64,000 nt of DNA, taken from contig DATJZY010000093.1 of the NCBI GenBank assembly GCA_035577985.1, positions 32,860 through 96,859 of the forward strand. Reading direction: 5' to 3'. Below are positions 39,486 to 49,750 of the stretch, in pieces (the first letter of the stretch is position 1; each line of letters opens with the position of its first letter). The notes under the pieces are model-generated. The model saw only the letters and a program-made list of their open reading frames with translations. It was not told where the DNA came from and searched no databases. Source of the stretch: Candidatus Eisenbacteria bacterium. GTDB lineage: Bacteria; Desulfobacterota; Binatia; DP-6. Made by a program: the position numbers and the translations under genes.

Positions 39486-40796
39486 TCAAAGCGGGACGCC
39501 GAGGCGCTCGAGCTGGGCGCGGACGGCGCCGACGTCGACGTCGGCGACGCGCTGGGCGCGCGGCAGCGCCTCCGCGACGGCGAGGGCGGCGCCCTGACCT
39601 TCGGCCATGCACGGCCCGATGACGCGCACCGAGGCGAACGCCTCGCGCGTCGCCGACACGCAGCGGCCGACCACGAGCAGGTTGCCTACGCCGGTCGGCA
39701 GGAGCGTGCGGTAGGGCAGCGTGTACCACAGGCCGTCGTCGAGCATGCGCCATTCCGTGCGCCCATCATCCACGTGAAGCTCGATCGGCCACGCCGCCCG
39801 GCCGATCCCGTCCGCGAACTTCCGTCCCCCGAGGACGTCGTTCTCCGTGAGTGCGTACGCGCCGCGAATCCGTCGCGTCTCGCGAATGCCGAGGCGGGGC
39901 GCCGTGTCGGACAGGAAGGCATCGGCGAAGCCGGGCATGTGCCGGCGGAGGAAGTCGGCGCAGTGCTCCGCCTGCTCGCGGCCGAGCATCTCGCCCAGCG
40001 TGAGGTCGGCGTCGTCGGCGCCGTCGACGGGCCGGCCGTCGATCGCGACGCGGCTCATGGCGACGAGCACCTCGCCCGGACGGCCGGTGGGAATGACGTT
40101 CCCCGAGCGTCGCGGCAAGTCGTCGCTCGCGTAGTGCTGCTCGAGGAGGTCGTTCAGCTCGAAGAGAGCCGGGATCGCGCGATCGAGGTCGACGTGCTGC
40201 ATGTAGAACATCATCGACGGGAACTGCAGGCGCTCGCTCCGCTCGCAAGGTGCACCCGCCGCGCGCGCGAGCGCGGCGTCGCCGCTCGCGTCGACGAAAT
40301 ACGCGGCGCGCATCGCGACCGTACCGGCGCGCGTCGACACCGTGATCGCCTCGATCGTCCCGTCACGCGCGACGGCGCCGGTGAGGCGCGCGTAGAGGCG
40401 CACGCGCAGGTTCGGCTCGGCGCGCACGAGGTGGTCGTAGAGCACTTTCACGCCCCACGGCACGTACGGCACCGCCGCCGTCGTCTTGAAGGGCACGGGG
40501 CCGTAGCACCGTCCCGCGGCGGCGAGACGATCCATGACGTCGGCGGCGAAGCCACCGACGAGCCGCTCGAGATCGCCTCCCGTCGTTCGGTAGTAGAAGC
40601 CGCAGAACGTCCCGACGCAGCCGCCGGTCGACATGCCGCCCAGAAACGGCGATTCCTCGACGAGCACGGTCCGCAGCCCCGCGCGCGCCGCCGTCACCGC
40701 GGCCGCCATGCCGGCCGATCCCCCGCCGACGACGACGAGGTCCGCGTCCTCGACGACCGGGCATTCGCTGGCCGGCACGAGGATGCGATCGGGCAC
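39486..40796 (-). CDS. FAD-dependent oxidoreductase (FAD_oxidored family)
   Basis: The product has 436 residues. The N-terminal dinucleotide fold reads [20 protein letters not shown], with the acidic ribose-binding end LVEE. A family motif [19 protein letters not shown] follows. FAD-binding segments are [18 protein letters not shown] and, near the end, [20 protein letters not shown]. This type (PF12831) occurs in many soil and marine bacteria with mostly unknown substrates. No signal peptide is seen, so it is cytoplasmic. It lies four bases before the next minus-strand gene's stop, so the two may be cotranscribed. Confidence 0.85.
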   Translation of the reverse strand: MPDRILVPASECPVVEDADLVVVGGGSAGMAAAVTAARAGLRTVLVEESPFLGGMSTGGCVGTFCGFYYRTTGGDLERLVGGFAADVMDRLAAAGRCYGPVPFKTTAAVPYVPWGVKVLYDHLVRAEPNLRVRLYARLTGAVARDGTIEAITVSTRAGTVAMRAAYFVDASGDAALARAAGAPCERSERLQFPSMMFYMQHVDLDRAIPALFELNDLLEQHYASDDLPRRSGNVIPTGRPGEVLVAMSRVAIDGRPVDGADDADLTLGEMLGREQAEHCADFLRRHMPGFADAFLSDTAPRLGIRETRRIRGAYALTENDVLGGRKFADGIGRAAWPIELHVDDGRTEWRMLDDGLWYTLPYRTLLPTGVGNLLVVGRCVSATREAFASVRVIGPCMAEGQGAALAVAEALPRAQRVADVDVGAVRAQLERLGVPL

Positions 40797-40800
40797 GGCG

Positions 40801-41277
40801 TCAGCCCTCGGACGGCGAGGTCGCGCGAACGCGCTCGGCGACAGCGGGCACCGACTTCAGCAGCATGTCGTAGTGCGCGACGCGCGGCCCGGTCGCCTTG
40901 GCGGCGGCCTCGCGATAGGCCCCGAGCGCGCTGTCGAGGTCGGCTTCCTTGCCGGCGACGATCTGCTCCTTCTCGTCGAGGCACGCGTTCACGCGCTCGG
41001 CAAGGCTCTCGAGCGTCTTCTCGGTCTCCTCGCCGCCGAGCTTCGCGGAGAGCATCTCGGCCCACACGTGCGAGAACGCGTACGTCGCGGCGACGGGTAG
41101 CCGGAGCCCGCCCGAGAGGCGATAGAGACGCTCGGCGAGCGCCGGCGCGCTCGTGAGGCCCTTGCGTGACTGGAACGCTCCGATCGCCGCCAGCTTGTCG
41201 CGCAGGCGCTCGACGCCGTAGTGCTCGGTGAGGGCGGTGATGCACTCGGTGAACTCGGCGCTCGTGAGGCTGGCCAT
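40801..41277 (-). CDS. Small helical protein of unknown function
   Basis: The product has 158 residues and I do not recognise the family. It starts [20 protein letters not shown] and is predicted to be nearly all helix. It has a Glu/Lys-rich middle ([20 protein letters not shown]) and no signal peptide or membrane segment. A longer frame would add 25 residues at the N-terminus; the ATG at 41277 gives the natural beginning. It lies directly upstream of the FAD oxidoreductase on the same strand, so the two may act together. Confidence 0.65.
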   Translation of the reverse strand: MASLTSAEFTECITALTEHYGVERLRDKLAAIGAFQSRKGLTSAPALAERLYRLSGGLRLPVAATYAFSHVWAEMLSAKLGGEETEKTLESLAERVNACLDEKEQIVAGKEADLDSALGAYREAAAKATGPRVAHYDMLLKSVPAVAERVRATSPSEG

Positions 41278-41345
41278 GAGGGCCCCGTTGTTGGCCCGAG
41301 TAGCGCGGCCTGTCAACGGTCGCGGGGACGTGCTAACCGGCGCGC

Positions 41346-42134
41346 ATGGCACAGGAGATCGCGCTCGTCACCGGCGCGTCGAGCGGCATCGGCGAAGCGC
41401 TGGCCCGCCGCATCGCTCGCGACGGCCGGCCCGTCGGCCTGGTCGCCCGGCGCAAGGATCGCCTCGAGGCCCTGGCCGGCGAGATCCGCGCGCAGCACAA
41501 GGTCGACGCGCACGTCTTCGCGAGCGACCTCACGCGCCCGTCGGCCGTCCGCGAGCTCGCGGTCGAGGTCGAAGCACGCGGCCTCGTCGTCGACTGGCTC
41601 GTGAACAACGCCGGCTTCGGCACGTTCGGGAAGTTCCACGAGCTGCCGGTCGCGCGCGAGCTCGAGGAGATCCGCCTCAACGTCGAGGCGCTGGTCGAGC
41701 TGACGGGCCGGTTCACGCCCGGTATGGTGAAACGGGGGCGCGGACTCGTCATGAACGTGTCGTCGGTCGGGGGATTCGTCCCGAGCCCGCAGATGGCGAC
41801 GTACACGGCGACGAAGGCATTCGTCCTCTCCTTCTCGGAGGCGATCGGCGCCGAGCTCGAAGGCACGGGCGTCCCCGTCCTGTGCGTGTGCCCCGGCTTC
41901 ACGCGCACGGAGTTCCAGAGCCACGTCGACGTCGACACCGGGGCGGTGCCCGCCATGGCGTGGCAGAGCGCGGACCAGGTCGCCGACGAGGCGGTGCGCG
42001 CCGCAGGCCGCGGCGGCGTGCTCGTGAACGGACTCATGAACCGCGCGCTCGCGGCGGCCCTCAAGTTCGTGCCCCGCTCGCTCGCGATCCGCAGCGCCAC
42101 GATGTTGCTCAAGCCGCGGGAGGGCTCGGTATGA
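41346..42134 (+). CDS. SDR family oxidoreductase (DltE/YqjQ-like), first of a tandem pair
   Basis: The product has 262 residues. The cofactor site is TGASSGIGEAL at about 9-19, LVNNAG is at about 85-90, and the catalytic Ser140, Tyr153 and Lys157 lie in ATYTATKAF. The motif VLCVCPGFTRTEF is characteristic of the DltE-like group of classical SDRs. It shares colinear spacing and long identical stretches with the next gene. The stop overlaps its ATG (ATGA). Substrates are unknown; such SDRs often reduce lipid-type ketones. Confidence 0.9.
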   Translation: MAQEIALVTGASSGIGEALARRIARDGRPVGLVARRKDRLEALAGEIRAQHKVDAHVFASDLTRPSAVRELAVEVEARGLVVDWLVNNAGFGTFGKFHELPVARELEEIRLNVEALVELTGRFTPGMVKRGRGLVMNVSSVGGFVPSPQMATYTATKAFVLSFSEAIGAELEGTGVPVLCVCPGFTRTEFQSHVDVDTGAVPAMAWQSADQVADEAVRAAGRGGVLVNGLMNRALAAALKFVPRSLAIRSATMLLKPREGSV

Positions 42135-42931
42135 GCACGCCGGTCGCCGTGGTCACGGGCGCATCGAGCGGCATCGGCGAAGCGCTCGCCCGCCGCATCG
42201 CGCGCGAGCGCCGCAACCTCGTGCTCGTGGCGCGTCGCGCCGATCGCCTGGAAGCCCTCGCGCGCGAGCTGTCGGGCGCGCACGGCATCCAGGCCGTCGC
42301 GATTCCGGTCGATCTCGTGGGAGCGGACGGACCGCCGGCGCTCGTCGCCGAGCTCGATCGGCGCGACCTCGAGGTCGAGTGGCTGGTGAACAACGCGGGC
42401 ATCGGGACGGCGGGGCGGTTCGACCGCCTGCCGGTCGAGCGCGAGCTCGACCAGATCAAGCTCAACGTCGAGGCGCCGGTCGCGCTCACCGGGCTCCTGC
42501 TTCCCGGCATGGTGCAGCGGCGGCGCGGCGCCGTCGTCAACGTCGCGTCGGTCGCCGGTTTCGGACCGATGGGCTACACCGCGACGTACGGCGCGACGAA
42601 GGCGTTCCTGCTCGCGTTCTCGGAAGCCATCGCCGTCGAGCTCGATGGGACGGGCGTCCACGTCCTGTGCGTATGTCCGGGCTTCACGCGCACCGAGTTC
42701 CAGGAAAAGGCGCACGTCGACACGAGCATGGTGCCGGGCTTCGCCTGGATGAGCGCGGAGGCGGTCGCCGACGAGACCGTGCGCGCCGTCGGCCGGCAGA
42801 CCGTACTGGTGAACGGGATGCTGAACCGTTTGATGGCGGCCGGCATCCGTCTCGCGCCGCGCCGCCTCGTCGCGCGTACGATGGTGCGTTCGAACGAGCG
42901 CATGGCGGCTCAGAGCGGCACCAGCACGTAG
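42131..42931 (+). CDS. SDR family oxidoreductase (DltE/YqjQ-like), second of a tandem pair
   Basis: The product has 266 residues. It has the same motif spacing as its neighbour: TGASSGIGEAL, LVNNAG, and catalytic Ser140, Tyr153 and Lys157 in ATYGATKAF, then VLCVCPGFTRTEFQ. The two are clearly a local duplication with diverged middle parts. The 3' end overlaps the end of the convergent mltA gene by 22 bases, so the last residues of both are read from the same DNA. Confidence 0.9.
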   Translation: MSTPVAVVTGASSGIGEALARRIARERRNLVLVARRADRLEALARELSGAHGIQAVAIPVDLVGADGPPALVAELDRRDLEVEWLVNNAGIGTAGRFDRLPVERELDQIKLNVEAPVALTGLLLPGMVQRRRGAVVNVASVAGFGPMGYTATYGATKAFLLAFSEAIAVELDGTGVHVLCVCPGFTRTEFQEKAHVDTSMVPGFAWMSAEAVADETVRAVGRQTVLVNGMLNRLMAAGIRLAPRRLVARTMVRSNERMAAQSGTST

Positions 42932-44046
42932 AACGTTCCCCGCTCCTTCTGGCGTCCCGCGAACTGCTCGGCCTCCAGGCCCGAGCCGGCGAAGAGATCC
43001 GCGTGGGCGCCGCGGATGGCCGCGCCGGTGTCCTGGGCGACGACGAAGCGGCGGATCGTGGGCGTGACGAGGTAGCCGATCGCGCCGGCGGGGATGACGT
43101 CGACGTCGGTCGCAACCGAGCGACCCGGCGTCAGCTCGACGCCGAGGCTCCCCGTCGGTCCGCGCGACGCGTCCGTCATGGTGAAGAACACGTAGCGCGG
43201 GTTCTCGGCCATGAGCGCGCGTTGCTCGGTGTGCGAGAGCCCCGCGAACAGGCGGCGCACCGCGAACATCGACGCCTCGTCCTTCGGCAGCAGGCCGCGC
43301 CGGATGAGCTCCTGCGCGAGGCTCTTGTAGGGCCGGCCGTTCGTGCCGGCGAAGCGGAGTCCCGCCACGTGGCCGTCGGGAAAGCGCGCCCGCCCAGACC
43401 CCTGGACGTGCAGCGAGAAGAGCTCCAGCGGATCGTCGGTCCACGCCAGCTCGAGCCCGCGCCCGTCGAGCGCGCCGGACTCGATCTCGACGCGCGACGC
43501 GTACGGGTTCGTCAAATCCGGCGGTCGCCGGTAGATCGGGAAGCGATAGATGCCGCCCGGGGTTTCGCTGACGGCGATCTCCGGCTCGTAGTACGACGTG
43601 AGCAGCAGCGGATCGCGGACGCGCATCACCCGGAAGGACGCCCCGACCACGCGCCGGCGCTCGTCGGGATCGCGCGTCGCGGCGAGCCAGTCCACGAGCT
43701 GCTGCGCGGCGGCCGCCGTGCCGGCGCGCCCGGCGCGTTCGTAGACGGGGAGCGTGCGATCGACGGCCGCGCGCAGCGAATCCAGGTCCATGTCGTCGAC
43801 GAGCGGCGGAAGCTGGCGCGCGCTCGTCGGCACGAGCGGCGACGGCCGCCACCACGGCGCGGCACACCCGGAGAGCGCGACGACGGCCGCGATCGAGGCT
43901 AGACGGCGTACGCGGCTTGTGCGGCGCCGACCGCCGCCCCCGGCACGACCGCTCGTCCCTGCGCGCGCAGCGCGTCCTCCAGGGCCGCCAGCACCGCCAG
44001 CACCGACGTTCGCCGGCTCGACTCCCCCATCAACCCGATCCGCCAC
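42910..44046 (-). CDS. mltA: Membrane-bound lytic transglycosylase A (start uncertain)
   Basis: This outer-membrane-anchored lipoprotein cleaves peptidoglycan to anhydro-muropeptides. The MltA domain shows [56 protein letters not shown], then a 3D domain with [19 protein letters not shown]. The lipobox VALSGC places the mature Cys codon at 43864-43866. The natural signal peptide [17 protein letters not shown] has no standard start codon: its first Val codon is GTA at 43909-43911, over the stop of the aminotransferase gene. The nearest in-frame standard start is GTG at 44046, used here, which adds 45 untypical residues. Confidence 0.82.
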   Translation of the reverse strand: MADRVDGGVEPANVGAGGAGGPGGRAARAGTSGRAGGGGRRRTSRVRRLASIAAVVALSGCAAPWWRPSPLVPTSARQLPPLVDDMDLDSLRAAVDRTLPVYERAGRAGTAAAAQQLVDWLAATRDPDERRRVVGASFRVMRVRDPLLLTSYYEPEIAVSETPGGIYRFPIYRRPPDLTNPYASRVEIESGALDGRGLELAWTDDPLELFSLHVQGSGRARFPDGHVAGLRFAGTNGRPYKSLAQELIRRGLLPKDEASMFAVRRLFAGLSHTEQRALMAENPRYVFFTMTDASRGPTGSLGVELTPGRSVATDVDVIPAGAIGYLVTPTIRRFVVAQDTGAAIRGAHADLFAGSGLEAEQFAGRQKERGTFYVLVPL

Positions 44047-45095
44047 ACCTTCCCCTTCATGGGCCCGAGCCCGCCTCCGATTTCGATCCCCTGCTCCGCG
44101 AGGAGCCGCGCGCGCACCTTCGCCTCGTCGACGCCGTCCGGCACCGTGACCGCGTTCAGCATCGGCAGCCGATGCCCCTCTTCGGCCGCGAGCGCCAGCC
44201 CGAGCGGCGCGAGCCCGGCCGCGAGCGCGGCGTGATTCTTCGCGTGCCGTGCGAAGCGCGCCGGCAGCCCTTCCTCGACGACTATGCGCAGCGCCTCGCG
44301 CAGCGCATAGTTCATCGTGATGGGCGCCGTGTGGTGGTACACGCGCTCCTCTCCCCAGTACTGCGCGAGCAGCGACAGATCGAGATACCAGCTCTGCACC
44401 TTCGTCTTGCGCGTGCCGAGTGCCTGGGCGGCGCGCGGACCGAACGTGACCGGCGACAACCCCGGCGGGCACGAGAGGCATTTCTGGGTCCCGCTGTACG
44501 CGGCGTCGATGCCCCAGGCGTCGATCTCGACCGGCGCGCCGCCGAGCGAGGTCACGCAGTCGGCCAGCATGAGCGCGCCGTGGTCGTGCGCGAGCTTCGC
44601 GATCTCGGGCAGCGGCTGCCAGGCGCCGGTCGACGTCTCGGCGTGCACGACGGCGACGAGCTTCGGCTTCTTCGTGTCGCGCAATGCGGCCAGGATCTGC
44701 TCGGGACGGACGACCTTGCCCCACGGCGCCTCGACCCGGCGCACGAGCGCACCGGCGCGCTCGGCCACCTCCGCCATGCGCGTGCCGAAGACGCCGTTCA
44801 CGCCCACCACGAACTCGTCGCCGGGCTCGAGGAGGTTCACGAGACAGGCCTCCATGCCGGCGCTGCCCGTCCCGGAGATCGGGATCGTGAGCGGGTTCGT
44901 GGTCGCGAACACGACACGCAGGAGCTGCTTCACCTCCTCCATCATGTGGACGAAGGCGGGATCCAGGTGGCCCAGGAGCGGCGCCGACATCGCGCGCAGC
45001 ACGCGCGGATGCACCTGCGACGGTCCGGGGCCGAGAAGCAGACGCTCCGGCGGATTGAACTCGCCCACCTGCGCGGTCACGCGCGGGTTGTACAC
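43899..45095 (-). CDS. Class V aminotransferase, alanine-glyoxylate/serine-glyoxylate type
   Basis: This PLP enzyme would transaminate glyoxylate to glycine using Ala or Ser. The product has 398 residues from a GTG. Landmarks are [17 protein letters not shown] at the N-terminus, [20 protein letters not shown], the PLP-ring Asp179 in [10 protein letters not shown], and the Schiff-base Lys205 in [16 protein letters not shown]. This is the AGXT type. It is divergent from glcD with only 29 bases between start codons. Glycolate oxidase would make glyoxylate and this enzyme would consume it, a photorespiration-like pair. Confidence 0.9.
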   Translation of the reverse strand: MYNPRVTAQVGEFNPPERLLLGPGPSQVHPRVLRAMSAPLLGHLDPAFVHMMEEVKQLLRVVFATTNPLTIPISGTGSAGMEACLVNLLEPGDEFVVGVNGVFGTRMAEVAERAGALVRRVEAPWGKVVRPEQILAALRDTKKPKLVAVVHAETSTGAWQPLPEIAKLAHDHGALMLADCVTSLGGAPVEIDAWGIDAAYSGTQKCLSCPPGLSPVTFGPRAAQALGTRKTKVQSWYLDLSLLAQYWGEERVYHHTAPITMNYALREALRIVVEEGLPARFARHAKNHAALAAGLAPLGLALAAEEGHRLPMLNAVTVPDGVDEAKVRARLLAEQGIEIGGGLGPMKGKVWRIGLMGESSRRTSVLAVLAALEDALRAQGRAVVPGAAVGAAQAAYAV

Positions 45096-45124
45096 GAGCG
45101 GGGCACGCCGCTACAAACCGCGCG

Positions 45125-46552
45125 ATGCTGCGGCCCGATCTCGCGGCGCGCCTGCGCGCGCTCGTCGGCGACGACGGCGTCGTCGATCATCCGGACACGC
45201 TGCGCGTCTACGACTGCGACGGCTATACGCTCGAGCGCGCCGCGCCCGAGCTGGTCGTCCTGCCGCGGACGCCGGGCGACGTGGCCGCCGTGGTGCGCCT
45301 GCTCGCGTCCGAGGGCGTTCCGTTCGTGCCGCGCGGCGCCGGCACCGGGCTCTCGGGCGGCACGCTGCCGGTCGGCGCACCGGTCATGATCTGCACGAGC
45401 CGCCTGCAGGCGATCGAAGCGATCGATCGGCGCAACCGCCGCATCGTCGTCCAGGCCGGCGTCGTGAACCAGTGGGTCACGAACGCCGTCCGCGCCGACG
45501 GGCTGCACTACGCGCCCGATCCATCGAGCCAGCCGGCGTGCACGATCGGCGGCAACGTGGCCGAGAACTCGGGCGGGCCGCACACGCTCAAGTACGGCGT
45601 CACGACGAACCACGTGCTCGGCGTCGAGCTGGTGCTGCCGTCGGGCGACGTCGTCCAGCTCGGCGGCACGGTCGAGGATCGTCCGGGATACGACCTCACC
45701 GGTCTCACGGTCGGATCGGAGGGAACGTTCGGCATCGTCACGCGCGCGACGCTGCGACTCGTGCGGACGCCCGAGGGCTACCGGACGCTCCTCGCCGTCT
45801 TCGACTCCGTCGAGGCCGCGAGCGAGGCCGTCTCCGGCATCATCGCGGCCGGCATCGTGCCCGCGGCGCTTGAGATGATGGACCGGCTCATCATCGGGGC
45901 GGTCGAGGCGGCGTACGGCATCGGCCTCCCGACCGACGCCGGTGCCGTGCTCCTGGCCGAGATCGACGGCCCCGCCGCCGGCCTCGACGATCAGCTCGCG
46001 CGCATCGAGGCCGTGTGCCGGGCGCACGGCGCGCGCGAGCTCCGCATCGCGCGCGACGACGCCGAGCGTGCCGCGCTGTGGAAGGCCCGCAAGCGCGCCT
46101 TCGGGGCGGTCGGCCGGCTCGCGCCGAACTACTGCACCCAGGACGGCGTCGTGCCGCGCACGCGCGTGCCGGACATCCTGCGTGCGATCCAGGCGGCTGC
46201 CGCGAAGCATCGGCTGCGCGTCGGCAACGTCTTCCACGCAGGTGACGGCAACATCCATCCGATCCTGCTGTTCGACGAGCGCGATCGCGACGAGGTGGCG
46301 CGCGTGCTCGCGGCGGGCCGCGAGATCCTCGAGGCCTGCGTGGCGCTCGGTGGCAGCCTCACCGGCGAGCACGGCATCGGCGTCGAGAAGTGCGCGCAGA
46401 TGCCGCTCCTGTTCGGCCCCGACGACCTCCTCGCGATGACGGCGCTGCGCGCGGTCTTCGATCCGGAGCAGCGCGCGAACCCGCACAAGATCTTCCCGGA
46501 CGCGAAGGTGTGCGTCGAAACACGCACGCCCCGCCGGCAGGCGCCGCTGTGA
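45125..46552 (+). CDS. glcD: Glycolate oxidase subunit GlcD (FAD-linked)
   Basis: This is the catalytic flavin subunit of the membrane-associated glycolate oxidase, which oxidises glycolate to glyoxylate. The product has 475 residues. The FAD_binding_4 domain has FVPRGAGTGLSGGTLPVGAP, ACTIGGNVAENSGGPHTLKY and GSEGTFGIVTRATLRL. The FAD-oxidase C domain has RVGNVFHAGDGNIHPILLF and GEHGIGVEK. D-lactate dehydrogenases share this fold, but glcE follows directly (GTGA overlap) and glcF lies nearby, which supports glycolate. Confidence 0.92.
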   Translation: MLRPDLAARLRALVGDDGVVDHPDTLRVYDCDGYTLERAAPELVVLPRTPGDVAAVVRLLASEGVPFVPRGAGTGLSGGTLPVGAPVMICTSRLQAIEAIDRRNRRIVVQAGVVNQWVTNAVRADGLHYAPDPSSQPACTIGGNVAENSGGPHTLKYGVTTNHVLGVELVLPSGDVVQLGGTVEDRPGYDLTGLTVGSEGTFGIVTRATLRLVRTPEGYRTLLAVFDSVEAASEAVSGIIAAGIVPAALEMMDRLIIGAVEAAYGIGLPTDAGAVLLAEIDGPAAGLDDQLARIEAVCRAHGARELRIARDDAERAALWKARKRAFGAVGRLAPNYCTQDGVVPRTRVPDILRAIQAAAAKHRLRVGNVFHAGDGNIHPILLFDERDRDEVARVLAAGREILEACVALGGSLTGEHGIGVEKCAQMPLLFGPDDLLAMTALRAVFDPEQRANPHKIFPDAKVCVETRTPRRQAPL

Positions 46553-47730
46553 CCGTGCCGTCGCCCGAGGCGGTCGACGGCGTCGTGGCGCAGTCGGTCG
46601 TGCGTCCGGGCTCGGTCGCCGAGGTGCAGGCCGTCGTGCGCGCGGGCCGGCCGCTCGTCGTCTCGGGACTCGGCGCGCACCTCGACGTCGGAGCGCCTCC
46701 GGCGCGCATCGACGCGCTCGTCCGCATGGATCGGGTCGAGCGCATCGTCGATCACGAAGCCGCCGACATGACCGTCACCGCGGAAGCCGGCTGCTCCCTC
46801 GCGACGCTGGAGCGGGTGCTCGGCGCGGCCGGGCAGTGGCTTCCCCTCGATCCACCGTCGCCCGAGCGTACGACGGTGGGCGGGCTCATCGCCGCCAATC
46901 TCTCCGGCCCGCTGCGCGCCTCGCAAGGCACGGTGCGGGATCTTCTCATCGGCATCCGCACCGTCGACGCCGAGGGCCGGCTGGTCGCGAGCGGCGGCAA
47001 GGTGGTGAAGAACGTGGCCGGGTACGACCTGCCGAAGCTCCACATCGGCGCGCTCGGCACCGTCGGCGTCGTCGTCGAGGCGACGTTCAAGCTGCGACCA
47101 CGGCCCGAGCTCGAGGAAGCGGCGCTCCTTCATGCGGGCACGCTCGCCGCCGCCGCCGACCTCGCGCTCGCGGTGCGCGACGTCCTGGATCCGCTCTGGC
47201 TCGAAGCCGGCACGCTCGAGCGCGGCCCCGGTGTCGCGGTGGGCGTGGGCGGCATCGCACCGGAGATCGCCGCCGCCCGGCGCACGATCGAAGCCGTGGG
47301 CGCACGCAGCGGCCTCGCCGTGGAGTGGACGCGGGACGGCGCCGCGCTCCGTCGCAGCCTGGGCGCGTTTCCGGTCACGCCGGCGCTCGCCGTGGTTCGC
47401 GCGAGCGTGCTGCCGACGGAGGTGGGCGCCACGATGGCGGAGCTGCACCGGATCGCCGGCGACGTTCCGGTGCTGTCGCACGTCGCGAACGGCGTGGTTC
47501 GCGCGCGGCTCGACGACGCCGAGGCGCTCCGCAGGATCCTCGCGGAGCTGCGTCCCGCGATCGAAGCCGCCGGCGGATTCCTCGTCGTCGAGCGCGCTCG
47601 TCCCGACGCCAAACGGCACGTCGACGTGTGGGGTCGGCTCGGCCCCGATCTCGCCCTCATGCGGCGCGTGAAGGCGGCGTACGACCCCGGCGGCATCTTC
47701 GCTCCCGGACGCTTCGTCGGGGGGCTGTGA
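46549..47730 (+). CDS. glcE: Glycolate oxidase FAD-binding subunit GlcE
   Basis: This is the second flavin-binding subunit of glycolate oxidase, 393 residues from a GTG overlapping the glcD stop. The FAD_binding_4 half shows TVGGLIAANLSGPLRASQGT, then ASGGKVVKNVAGYDLPKL and GALGTVGVVVEATFKLRP, which is the GlcE pattern. The C-terminal half has the usual short MRRVKAAYDPGGIFAPGRF ending. GlcE is needed with GlcD and GlcF for activity in E. coli. Confidence 0.92.
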   Translation: MTVPSPEAVDGVVAQSVVRPGSVAEVQAVVRAGRPLVVSGLGAHLDVGAPPARIDALVRMDRVERIVDHEAADMTVTAEAGCSLATLERVLGAAGQWLPLDPPSPERTTVGGLIAANLSGPLRASQGTVRDLLIGIRTVDAEGRLVASGGKVVKNVAGYDLPKLHIGALGTVGVVVEATFKLRPRPELEEAALLHAGTLAAAADLALAVRDVLDPLWLEAGTLERGPGVAVGVGGIAPEIAAARRTIEAVGARSGLAVEWTRDGAALRRSLGAFPVTPALAVVRASVLPTEVGATMAELHRIAGDVPVLSHVANGVVRARLDDAEALRRILAELRPAIEAAGGFLVVERARPDAKRHVDVWGRLGPDLALMRRVKAAYDPGGIFAPGRFVGGL

Positions 47731-47780
47731 CGTCTTCCGCTGCAGGTGACGGCCAGGCGGCCCCCTGGTAGACAGCGCCC

Positions 47781-48536
47781 ATGGCAGCACCGAGCGTCAC
47801 CGAGCCCCGCCACTACGTCTTCCAGGGGCGCGAGGTGACGCTGCCCGTCGTCGTCCGCGACGCCTCGTCGACCGCGGCGACCTACGCCGTCGACGCCACC
47901 GCCGCGCGGGCGCTCTTGCGCGGTCCGGAGCTGGACGTCGTCGAGATCTTCCCCGGCCAGGCGCTCTTCAGCATCGCGTGCATCGACTACCGCGACAACG
48001 ACCTCGGCGACTACAACGAGGTGTCGCTCGCCCTCTTCGTGCGCTTGCGGGGCGAGCGACCGCTCGTGCCCTACCTGGGCAACGTCGTCGATTTCTTCCG
48101 CAACCGCCTCGCGACCTACATCGTGCACCTGCCGGTCACGCAGAGCTTCACGCGCGACGCGGGGGAGGGCATCTGGGGCTTCCCGAAGACGGTGCAGCGG
48201 ATCGAGTTCGAGGACACCGACCGGCGCCGCACGTGCACGCTCGACATGGACGGACGGCACGTGCTCCGATTCTCGTCGTCGCGCGGCGGGCGTTTCACGC
48301 TGCCGGACGTGTCGATGACGACGTACGGCTACGTGGACGGCGTGCTGCACCGCACGGGATTCACGGCCGGGGCGACGGAGGTGGGCTTCGGGATCGGCGG
48401 CGCGGAGCTCGCGCTCGGCGATCATCCCATCGCCGACGAGCTGCGGCGCCTGGGGCTCCCCCGCATGGCGCTCATGACCGTGTGGATGGGCCACCAGCAC
48501 GGACGCTTCGAGGCGCCCGTGCGCGTCGAGACCTAG
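47781..48536 (+). CDS. Acetoacetate-decarboxylase-family protein
   Basis: The product has 251 residues. Landmarks are the family segment IACIDYRDNDLGDYNEVSLA and the lysine segment GIWGFPKTVQRIEF, in which Lys136 would form the Schiff base with a keto acid. The family includes acetoacetate decarboxylase and aldolase- or dehydratase-like members that keep the lysine but act on other substrates. It is 50 bases after glcE on the same strand. Its gene end lies four bases from that of the convergent P450 gene. Substrate not known. Confidence 0.82.
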   Translation: MAAPSVTEPRHYVFQGREVTLPVVVRDASSTAATYAVDATAARALLRGPELDVVEIFPGQALFSIACIDYRDNDLGDYNEVSLALFVRLRGERPLVPYLGNVVDFFRNRLATYIVHLPVTQSFTRDAGEGIWGFPKTVQRIEFEDTDRRRTCTLDMDGRHVLRFSSSRGGRFTLPDVSMTTYGYVDGVLHRTGFTAGATEVGFGIGGAELALGDHPIADELRRLGLPRMALMTVWMGHQHGRFEAPVRVET

Positions 48537-48540
48537 CGCC

Positions 48541-49728
48541 TCAGGATCGCGTCGCGAACGCGATCGGGAGACGCAGGGGCCCGTTGATCCCGACCGGCGG
48601 CTTCCACTCCGCCCCGTCCTCGAGCTTCGGGCACGTGATGCGCGCGGTGAGGGCGGCGAGCGCCTCCTGCAGCTCCGCGCGCGCGAGCGCGGCGCCGAGA
48701 CAGAAGTGCGCGCCGTGGCCGAACGCCAGGTGCGGCACCTCGCCGTTGCGGGCGGGATTCACCTCTTCGGGGCGGGGGAAGGCGCGTTCGTCGTGGTCGG
48801 CGCTCCAGATCGAGAGGAAGAGCGGCGTGCCGGGTTCGAGCCGCTCGCCGTCGTGCTCGAGCGGCTCGGACACGGTGCGACCGACGCCGGTCGCCGCCGA
48901 CCGGAAGCGGAGGACCTCTTCGATCACGTCGGCGACGGCGAGCGACCCGGCGGCGACCGCGTCCCAGATATCGGGACGACCCGACAGCACGGCGATCGTC
49001 CAGCCGAGCTGGTTCTTGGTCGTCTCGTGCCCGGCGAAGACGAGCCCGGCGATCGCGGAGCGCGTCTGGAAGAGGTCCCAGCCGTCCTCGTAGGCGGCCT
49101 GGGCGATGCGGCTCACGAGGTCGTCCTTCGGATCGGCGCGGCGCTTCTCCGCCAGCTCGCCCGTGTAGTCGAGGAGCTGCAAGAGCGCTGCGTCGATCTC
49201 GCCGATCCGGGTCCCGAGCTCGATCGGGCTGAAGCCGAGCCCGATCGTGTTCGCCCAGCCGCGGAACCGGTCGCGGTCCTCCTTCGGCACGCCGATCAGC
49301 TCGCAGAGGCCGAAGGAGGGGTAGGCGTCCGCGAACTCACCCACGAACTCGCAGCGGCCGCGCGGGGCGAAGACGTCGATCAGCGCGTGCGCGGTCTCGC
49401 GCAGGAACGGACGGATCTTCTCGACGCTGCGAGGAGTGAACGTGCGTGACATGAGTGCGCGCCAGCGCAGGTGGTCGGCGCCGTCCCGGTTGAGGGGCGA
49501 CTGCGCCATCCAGTCGTAGAACGTCCCCGACGTGACGCCGAGGTTGTGCATGAAGTCGACGAAGTTCGCGCGCAGGCGCGGATCGGCCAGGAAGGAGCGG
49601 ACCTCATCGTGCCGGACGACGCCCGTCACGAAGTCGAAGTCGGCGAGCCACCCCGTGTCGCGCGCGTGCTTCAAGGCTCCCATGGGATCGCTGACCGCTT
49701 CGGCCATCTCGACGCGGGCTCTCGCCAT
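48541..49728 (-). CDS. Cytochrome P450
   Basis: The product has 395 residues, a soluble bacterial class P450. The haem motif HLAFGHGAHFCLGAALAR contains the axial Cys343. The I-helix oxygen-activating motif is AGHETT at about 232-237 and ExxR is Glu271/Arg274. The sequence PxRF-type segment is partly changed (FPRPEEVNPAR). It would hydroxylate a lipid-, terpene- or aromatic-type substrate, using ferredoxin partners not encoded here. The LLM oxidoreductase gene lies 22 bases upstream on the same strand, probably in one operon. Confidence 0.93.
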   Translation of the reverse strand: MARARVEMAEAVSDPMGALKHARDTGWLADFDFVTGVVRHDEVRSFLADPRLRANFVDFMHNLGVTSGTFYDWMAQSPLNRDGADHLRWRALMSRTFTPRSVEKIRPFLRETAHALIDVFAPRGRCEFVGEFADAYPSFGLCELIGVPKEDRDRFRGWANTIGLGFSPIELGTRIGEIDAALLQLLDYTGELAEKRRADPKDDLVSRIAQAAYEDGWDLFQTRSAIAGLVFAGHETTKNQLGWTIAVLSGRPDIWDAVAAGSLAVADVIEEVLRFRSAATGVGRTVSEPLEHDGERLEPGTPLFLSIWSADHDERAFPRPEEVNPARNGEVPHLAFGHGAHFCLGAALARAELQEALAALTARITCPKLEDGAEWKPPVGINGPLRLPIAFATRS

Positions 49729-49750
49729 CGTGGTCTCCTCGGGGCGCGGA

